DNA of 36,392 nt from Dyella_B sp035486915 (GTDB lineage: Bacteria > Pseudomonadota > Gammaproteobacteria > Xanthomonadales > Rhodanobacteraceae), in the NCBI RefSeq assembly GCF_035486915.1, contig NZ_DATHMR010000177.1:1-36392 (forward strand), written 5' to 3'. The notes beneath the pieces were generated by a model, which did no database searches, was not told the origin of the DNA, and saw nothing but the letters and a program-made list of their open reading frames with translations. The translations under genes and the position numbers were made by a program. Positions 31,951-36,392 of this stretch are shown piece after piece. How positions within the stretch are numbered: the stretch's first letter is position 1; every line of letters begins with the position of its first letter.

Positions 31951-32618
31951 GACAATGCCTCTTCTTGCATGCGTGTGTAGTGCAACAAACGACCACGATA
32001 GGGCGGCACGTCACGATCATCCATCGGGCATCGCTCTTCTGCTGATATGAATCCCTGATCTGCCAGCAGTCGGCTGAAACGATTGCTATGGCCGCGACCA
32101 GGATCAGTCACCAGCACTTCTGCATTGGGATACGCGTGCCGTTCGACCACGCCGGCTAAAAGTTCGGCGTGATCGATTTCATACAGCACATCGCTGGCGA
32201 TGATGAGATCGAAGTGACCCAACGTCGGCAATGGCTCATTCCAACGCAATTGACGGTAATGAAGTGCAGGCAATTCATTCAGCGCAGCGTTGTAGGCCAG
32301 GAAGGGTTCGGCCAATGGATGCATGTCCGAAGCGACGACATCGACGCCACGACGTTGCAAAACCAAACTGGCCAAGCCAATGCCGCACCCTAGCTCCAAA
32401 ACCCGTTTTTCGCACGCGTCAAAGCGGTGCATGGCTTGTGCAAGCAGGCGGCCAGACGGCCATACCTGCCCAAACAGACTCCACTGCGCAGAGGAGATCC
32501 CCAGCCGGGCGCCATGACCGTCAGGATCGGAAAATTGCTGCTTGTCGCTAAGAACCCGTAAACGGTAGGTGTGTCCACCAATGGACACCCGCTCGTTGCG
32601 GGTGGAATAACCGGACAT
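31947..32618 (-). CDS. Class I SAM-dependent methyltransferase, METTL21/lysine-methyltransferase type
   Basis: A 223-residue enzyme. S-adenosylmethionine binds at ELGCGIG (75-81) and VVASDMH (acidic Asp98). The catalytic-type motif ASDVLYE (141-147) is the DxxYE signature of the family-16 protein-lysine methyltransferases (METTL21/23-like). A protein substrate is therefore more likely than a small molecule, but it is unproven. Start 32618 has GGGAG six bases upstream. It is first in a two-gene unit with the YkgJ gene. Confidence 0.88.
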   Translation of the reverse strand: MSGYSTRNERVSIGGHTYRLRVLSDKQQFSDPDGHGARLGISSAQWSLFGQVWPSGRLLAQAMHRFDACEKRVLELGCGIGLASLVLQRRGVDVVASDMHPLAEPFLAYNAALNELPALHYRQLRWNEPLPTLGHFDLIIASDVLYEIDHAELLAGVVERHAYPNAEVLVTDPGRGHSNRFSRLLADQGFISAEERCPMDDRDVPPYRGRLLHYTRMQEEALS

Positions 32619-33001
32619 GAGCACTCCCAAAGGGCCATTCCACGGACGAAATGGGGAGACAACGTGAAAGGGAGCGAGGCAAGCGGTCACTGGACGACCG
32701 TGTGGAACGCACGACTTAAGCGCGGTATTGATGGGGTCATGTTACACCATACCGGCTCTCGGAACCGGCTCGTATCCTCGCTTTACAAGGCGCTGGAGGC
32801 TCAATCAGGGCGTTCTTTGCGAGGCGGGTGAACGAACCTGATTCATTGTTTGGATTGCGTTTGTAGTGAGCCCGCCCGAAAAAATCCATCCAAGCCGCCG
32901 CTGCAGGACCGATGTGGCATGCAAGATTAGAAAGAGGGGTTTCACCCGATTTCTTTTCTAGATCGCGCAACATGCATTGAGCGCTAAAACGGAGGAGCGT
33001 C
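32619..33001. other. Divergent intergenic region
   Basis: 383 bases between the methyltransferase and the hydrolase. Both promoters must lie here. I find no clear palindrome, no T-run hairpin and no supported small gene; the frames crossing it lack ribosome sites. Confidence 0.5.
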
Positions 33002-33946
33002 ATGAAGCGATGGATCATGGTCCTGTGTCTGTCGGCCGTATGCGCAGGCGCGCATGCAGGCACGGATACGATGGTATGGCAGCCTACTGCCGGGCACACA
33101 CAAATACCGATATGGCCCGCAGTGGCGCCCGATTTGCAAGCGGTCCCAGGGCCGGAAACTGCGAGGCTGAGCCACAAGTTGTTGGTCGGAAAGCCGGTGA
33201 CGAACGTGACCAATGTGACCCGACCGACGATGACGGTGTATGCACCCACCGGAAAAAATACAGGGGCCGCTGTTGTTGTGATTCCGGGTGGCGGCTTCGA
33301 GATACTGGCCATGGATCTGGAGGGCACCGAGGCCTGCGACTGGCTGACGTCCCATGGCATCACCTGCGTGTTGTTGAAGTATCGGGTACCAAGCAAGCCC
33401 TACGACTGGAAGTGCGACTGCCGCCCGCACAATCTGCAGATATCGGTGTCATCGCTGCAGGACGTGCAGCGAACGATGCGGCTAGTGCGCTTTCATGCGG
33501 CGCAGTGGCATATCGATCCGCACAAGGTAGGCGTGCTCGGGTTTTCAGCGGGTGGATATCTGGTGGCGGAAATCAGCACGAACTTCGATCGACACTTGTA
33601 TGCACCGGTGGATGCGGCAGACAAGGAAAGTGCGCGTCCGGATTTCGCCATGCCGATTTATCCGGGGCATCTCACCCAGGGTGACGGCAAGTTCAACCCC
33701 AATGTGCCGGTGTCCAGCAACACGCCGCCCACCTTTCTAGTACAAGCGGAAGACGATTACGAAGATGGCGTGGACCAGTCGCTGGTCTACTACACCGCGC
33801 TGGCAAAGGCGCGTGTGCCGGCGGAGATGCATCTGTATGCGCACGGGGGCCATGCATTCGGCCTGCGGTCGACAACGGACCCGATCACGGGATGGCCCAA
33901 GCTGGCCGAGGCGTGGCTGCACACAATAGGCATCGTCCAAAACTGA
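33002..33946 (+). CDS. Secreted alpha/beta hydrolase, acetyl-esterase-like
   Basis: A 314-residue exported enzyme. The signal peptide MKRWIMVLCLSAVCAGAHA is cleaved near residue 19. The fold shows the oxyanion strand VVVIPGGGFE (91-100), the nucleophile elbow GFSAGGYL (Ser182), an acid in QAEDDYEDG and the catalytic His in AHGGHAFGL. It resembles BD-FAE/Axe-type carbohydrate deacetylases and may remove acetyl groups from plant polysaccharides; that is inference. Start 33002 has GGAGGAG close upstream. It converges with the OprB-type porin gene, 19 bases apart. Confidence 0.9.
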   Translation: MKRWIMVLCLSAVCAGAHAGTDTMVWQPTAGHTQIPIWPAVAPDLQAVPGPETARLSHKLLVGKPVTNVTNVTRPTMTVYAPTGKNTGAAVVVIPGGGFEILAMDLEGTEACDWLTSHGITCVLLKYRVPSKPYDWKCDCRPHNLQISVSSLQDVQRTMRLVRFHAAQWHIDPHKVGVLGFSAGGYLVAEISTNFDRHLYAPVDAADKESARPDFAMPIYPGHLTQGDGKFNPNVPVSSNTPPTFLVQAEDDYEDGVDQSLVYYTALAKARVPAEMHLYAHGGHAFGLRSTTDPITGWPKLAEAWLHTIGIVQN

Positions 33947-33965
33947 TCCGCTTTTAAATTCCAAC

Positions 33966-35321
33966 TCAGTAAGAGAACGACAGCGACGTCATCCAGGTTA
34001 AAGCCTCTGGTTGCTTCGGCGATGGAATGGGATTGACGGTGTAGCTCAGCTGATTGGAGAGATAGATGCCGCGCGATAACCGATGGACATACGACAGCGA
34101 GTAGTTACGGCTGAAATCCACGGCCGTAAAACCACTCGCTTGTCGCATGCGCTCAAACGATCTGCTCAATTCGTCGAACGTGTAGCCCACCGCGAACGCG
34201 TCATTGGATTGGTTAAAAGGACCCAACACGTAGAACGTAACACCGGTATCGCCGGTGTAGACGTTTCGGTCGGGCGGTGCATAGTCGGCCTTTACGTTGA
34301 CGTAGACCCCGCGGAACGGCTGCGCCGCATCGGTTTGGATCAACTGATAATCGCCGACCAGGTAATAGGCGTAGTTGTCGGCAGCATAGCCACCGTGGAA
34401 GTCGGGGAATTGGCTTGCGTTGTACATCACGCCCTGGCGTATCCACATCATATGTTGCTGAGGGCCAGCATCCGTTTGGTAACCCAGCTCATTGATGTAT
34501 AGCGCGCCGGCCCCGGGAATGTGCCACTTCAGTCCCCAGAAATTATTGTTATCCCAATCCGCTTGAGGTCCCGCGGGATCGACACTGCGCGTGATGCCGA
34601 AACGATCGTAAAAATGCTTGCTATCCGTAGCCAGGCGCAGATTGATTTCGGGCGCGGACTTGTTAAAGATGAATCCCACCTCATAGGGAATGGAACTTCC
34701 CACACCCGCCGGCGATGTCGTCGAACTGGTGCCTAAGGCAAAGCCATAAAACTGGTTGCCTATTTCGTCATAGCCATATTGCACTTGCTCTCGGCCGCCA
34801 TTGAAACGTTGACTGATGTAAAGACTGTTGATGGCGAAGCCCGTCGGATTTTCTTGGGCGTAGGAGAACGCTTGCACATTCGCGTTAAACACCAATTGCG
34901 ATGTTCCCGCGAAACCTATTCGAGATAAATCGTAGGTGGCATAAATGAACGTGTTAGCCCGGTAAGTCGGGTCCTGTCCAATATAAAGCTGCGGACGGGC
35001 ACCATGATTCAACACATCGAACGTGCCACCCAGATAAGTGCCGCCCTGAATCAGCCAGCCATGGTTAGCCAGCTTGTCGCGAAGGCCGCCTAATCTCGGC
35101 GACATCGTATCGCAGGTGCTAATGATGGGGTTCGTCGTGCCTTGCGGCTGCAACGCGTCATAACGATGGCAACGTGCGACATCGATATCGACATTTGCAT
35201 TGGAAGAATCCATCACAGCTAGATACTTCGCGTGCGCGTTATCGCAAAGAGCCGATAAGCCCAGCAGCACACTGCATGCCAAGACGAGTGCAAAACGATA
35301 AGAATTCGGAGACATAGTCAT
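33966..35321 (-). CDS. OprB-family carbohydrate-selective porin
   Basis: A 451-residue outer-membrane barrel. The signal peptide ends at DNAHA. Repeated amphipathic strands (RANTFIYATYDLSRI, SQLVFNANVQAFSYAQ, AINSLYISQRFN, YYLVGDYQLIQ, RGVYVNVKADYA) and a C-terminal aromatic residue (LSFSY) are typical of porins. It likely lets sugars or aromatic sugar-like compounds cross. Start 35321 is chosen because AGGTG lies six bases before it. That site lies inside an inverted repeat, which suggests control of translation. It is convergent with the acetyl-esterase-like gene, which could feed it substrate. Confidence 0.88.
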   Translation of the reverse strand: MTMSPNSYRFALVLACSVLLGLSALCDNAHAKYLAVMDSSNANVDIDVARCHRYDALQPQGTTNPIISTCDTMSPRLGGLRDKLANHGWLIQGGTYLGGTFDVLNHGARPQLYIGQDPTYRANTFIYATYDLSRIGFAGTSQLVFNANVQAFSYAQENPTGFAINSLYISQRFNGGREQVQYGYDEIGNQFYGFALGTSSTTSPAGVGSSIPYEVGFIFNKSAPEINLRLATDSKHFYDRFGITRSVDPAGPQADWDNNNFWGLKWHIPGAGALYINELGYQTDAGPQQHMMWIRQGVMYNASQFPDFHGGYAADNYAYYLVGDYQLIQTDAAQPFRGVYVNVKADYAPPDRNVYTGDTGVTFYVLGPFNQSNDAFAVGYTFDELSRSFERMRQASGFTAVDFSRNYSLSYVHRLSRGIYLSNQLSYTVNPIPSPKQPEALTWMTSLSFSY

Positions 35322-35325
35322 CTTG

Positions 35326-35350
35326 CGCACCTGCGTAGTTGGCAGGTGCG
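35326..35350 (-). promoter_or_regulatory. Hairpin covering the porin ribosome-binding site
   Basis: CGCACCTGC (35326-35334) and GCAGGTGCG (35342-35350) are a perfect 9-base inverted repeat with a 7-base spacer, ending four bases from the ATG. On the minus strand the second arm contains the AGGTG that serves as ribosome site, so folding would hide it. It could equally be a dimer operator. Confidence 0.55.
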
Positions 35351-35685
35351 AAAAGCACATCGCATCGATTTTGAGGGACGGGGACTCGGCCGCTACGGTA
35401 ATTACGCAACCGGCCCGTATACAGTGCCAGATGGCATGCCCAATTCAGCAAACCAGGCTATTTATTACCTGCCAAAGCAGATATGTCTTTGGCTTGCATA
35501 AGTTCGATTTAGGTTCTAAGCACTGTGGCGCTGCTTAACTACCCGCGTCATGTTTTCCACTGAGTTGTAAGTGGGATTACATGTATTTCTGTCTCAAAAG
35601 CGACTGCAGTATCAGAATCATCTGATGGCATTGATATGCGAAGTTGGGGACAGTGCTAGAACATCAGCTCGACAAGGAATTATTT
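35351..35685. other. Divergent intergenic region
   Basis: About 335 bases between the porin leader and Hcp. Two weak inverted repeats are seen: GCCAAAG/CTTTGGC (35471-35493) and ATCAGA/TCTGAT (35611-35626). A TGGCA-to-TGC match resembles a sigma-54 site but has wrong spacing. No gene supported. Confidence 0.45.
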
Positions 35686-36168
35686 GTGCCTATACCGTTG
35701 CATTTATGGCTGAAAGACAGCAGCGGCAGTGATATTCGGGGTTCAAGTCAAGTTGAGGGTCGCGAGGGAAGCATCGAGGTTCTTAGCTTCACACACGGCA
35801 TGATCTCACCGGCAGACGGAGTGACGGGGAAACTATTGGGCAACCGCATGCATTGGCCGCTCATGGTGGAAAAGGAAATAGATCGATCTTCACCTGTTCT
35901 TTATATGGCGCTCTCTCGCTGCCACACATTGAAGTCTGCAGAGATCAAATGGTACCGAGTCGACGACTCTGGCCGCGAGATCGAGTACTTCAACATGATG
36001 ATGCGCAATGTGAAAATTGTAGCTGTAACTCCTCGCGTCTCGAATATAAAAGATTCTTCATCACAGACCCATAACCACCTCGAGCAGATTGAGTTGCGCT
36101 ACGAGGAGATCACGTGGACCTATTTGGATGGAAATTTGCAGTATCGAGATGCCTGGAGCGATGGCTAG
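35686..36168 (+). CDS. hcp: Type VI secretion tube protein Hcp
   Basis: A 160-residue Hcp-family subunit whose hexameric rings stack to form the secretion tube. Family marks are PIPLHLWLKDSSGSDIRGSSQVEGREGSIEVLSFTHG at the start, EKEIDRSSPVLY in the middle and HNHLEQIELRYEEITWTYLDGNLQYRDAW at the end. The GTG at 35686 is chosen over earlier codons because AAGGA lies eight bases before it and the fold begins there. No other type VI gene is visible, so it is an orphan or the edge of a cluster that continues right of the window. Confidence 0.93.
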   Translation: MPIPLHLWLKDSSGSDIRGSSQVEGREGSIEVLSFTHGMISPADGVTGKLLGNRMHWPLMVEKEIDRSSPVLYMALSRCHTLKSAEIKWYRVDDSGREIEYFNMMMRNVKIVAVTPRVSNIKDSSSQTHNHLEQIELRYEEITWTYLDGNLQYRDAWSDG

Positions 36169-36282
36169 AGCCAATGCGATACCAATACCGTTGTTTTTAA
36201 GAAGAACTCTGTGTGGTATGTCAAAGAGTTGAAACGGCAAATACATGAAGTCGGCCAAGCCCATGAGCGCGAATGGAAATAA
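36169..36282 (+). other. In-frame open stretch after the Hcp stop
   Basis: After the TAG at 36166-36168 the same frame stays open for 37 codons and reads DTNTVVFKKNSVWYVKELK and then a helix-like IHEVGQAHEREWK before TAA. It has no ATG or ribosome site. It could be the remnant of a C-terminal extension, or the worn 5' end of a next gene. Confidence 0.35.
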
Positions 36283-36325
36283 TTAGTGCGTTGGCATGAA
36301 TTAAAAGCGGTAGAGGGTATGTTTT

Positions 36326-36392
36326 ATGTCGCAGCATCACACAACGCACCGTCATCATCCCACGCATCGTTCCCCCAGCCATGTTGAGACAT
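36326..36392 (+). CDS. Start of a His-rich protein (3' partial)
   Basis: From the ATG at 36326, preceded by AGAGGG, the frame stays open to the window edge: MSQHHTTHRHHPTHRSPSH and on. The His-rich N-terminus is unusual. It follows Hcp on the same strand, so a type VI-related partner or cargo is possible; nothing more can be said from 22 residues. Confidence 0.5.
   Translation, partial: MSQHHTTHRHHPTHRSPSHVET

Noticed and set aside
35627..35640. Sigma-54-like site (TGGCA...TGC) before hcp
   Set aside because: Only 9 bases separate GG and GC instead of the required 10, and flanks do not match.

Overview
The window looks like chromosomal DNA of a gammaproteobacterium of the Xanthomonadales, most likely Rhodanobacteraceae (Dyella, Luteibacter or Rhodanobacter type). 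This is inferred from GC-rich coding sequence, strong GGAGG-type ribosome sites, several TTG/GTG starts, an H-NS-like protein with a basic C-terminal tail, an unusual SLOG/SLATT membrane protein, and many small uncharacterised proteins. No rRNA, complete tRNA, CRISPR array, prophage or intact insertion sequence is visible. The only mobile DNA I can support is a short IS110-type remnant, and there is one weak tRNA 3'-end-like fragment.

Layout. 1-4.8 kb: a 5'-truncated PAS-PAS-GGDEF diguanylate cyclase, a Cys-rich small protein convergent with a GlsB/YeaQ membrane protein, an IS110 remnant, a DHA2-type drug exporter coupled to a MarR repressor, and small ORFs, one resembling a ParS/MbcA antitoxin C-terminus. 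4.8-7.6 kb: a SLOG-SLATT predicted nucleotide-sensing membrane protein, a near-perfect CRP/Clp palindrome upstream of it, and a DoxX-like membrane protein. 7.8-10.7 kb: a three-gene minus-strand operon (LysR regulator plus two unknown proteins joined by 4-base overlaps), divergent from a RidA-like gene, then a DJ-1/PfpI protein. 11.2-15.2 kb: a secreted beta-propeller-like protein, a zinc-ribbon bPH2 membrane protein, a DUF2188-like protein, a DUF2306 membrane protein and a small membrane protein. 15.6-19.7 kb: a cytochrome c-sorbosone dehydrogenase fusion, a flavin disulfide reductase, a GNAT acetyltransferase and a small coiled-coil protein. 19.9-25.3 kb: a large GAF-GAF-GGDEF-EAL protein, a lipoprotein with a structured leader, an NTF2-like protein and an aldo/keto reductase. 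25.5-31.6 kb: a trypsin-fold secreted protein with a displaced catalytic serine, DUF2188 and PspC proteins, an H-NS-family protein, small unknowns, a cold-shock protein and YaiI. 31.6-36.4 kb: a methyltransferase-YkgJ pair, a secreted acetyl-esterase-like hydrolase, an OprB-type porin with a hairpin over its ribosome site, and a type VI secretion Hcp followed by the start of another gene.

How the parts connect. Two c-di-GMP enzymes and a CRP/Clp-type site fit the c-di-GMP/Clp circuitry of this order, but a direct link is inference. Exporter and MarR gene form a self-contained, apparently autoregulated unit whose promoter predicts a leaderless mRNA. The SLOG-SLATT gene, the LysR three-gene operon and the RNA hairpins before the lipoprotein and the porin are the best candidates for undescribed biology. 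All functions are read from sequence by eye; no database search was run.
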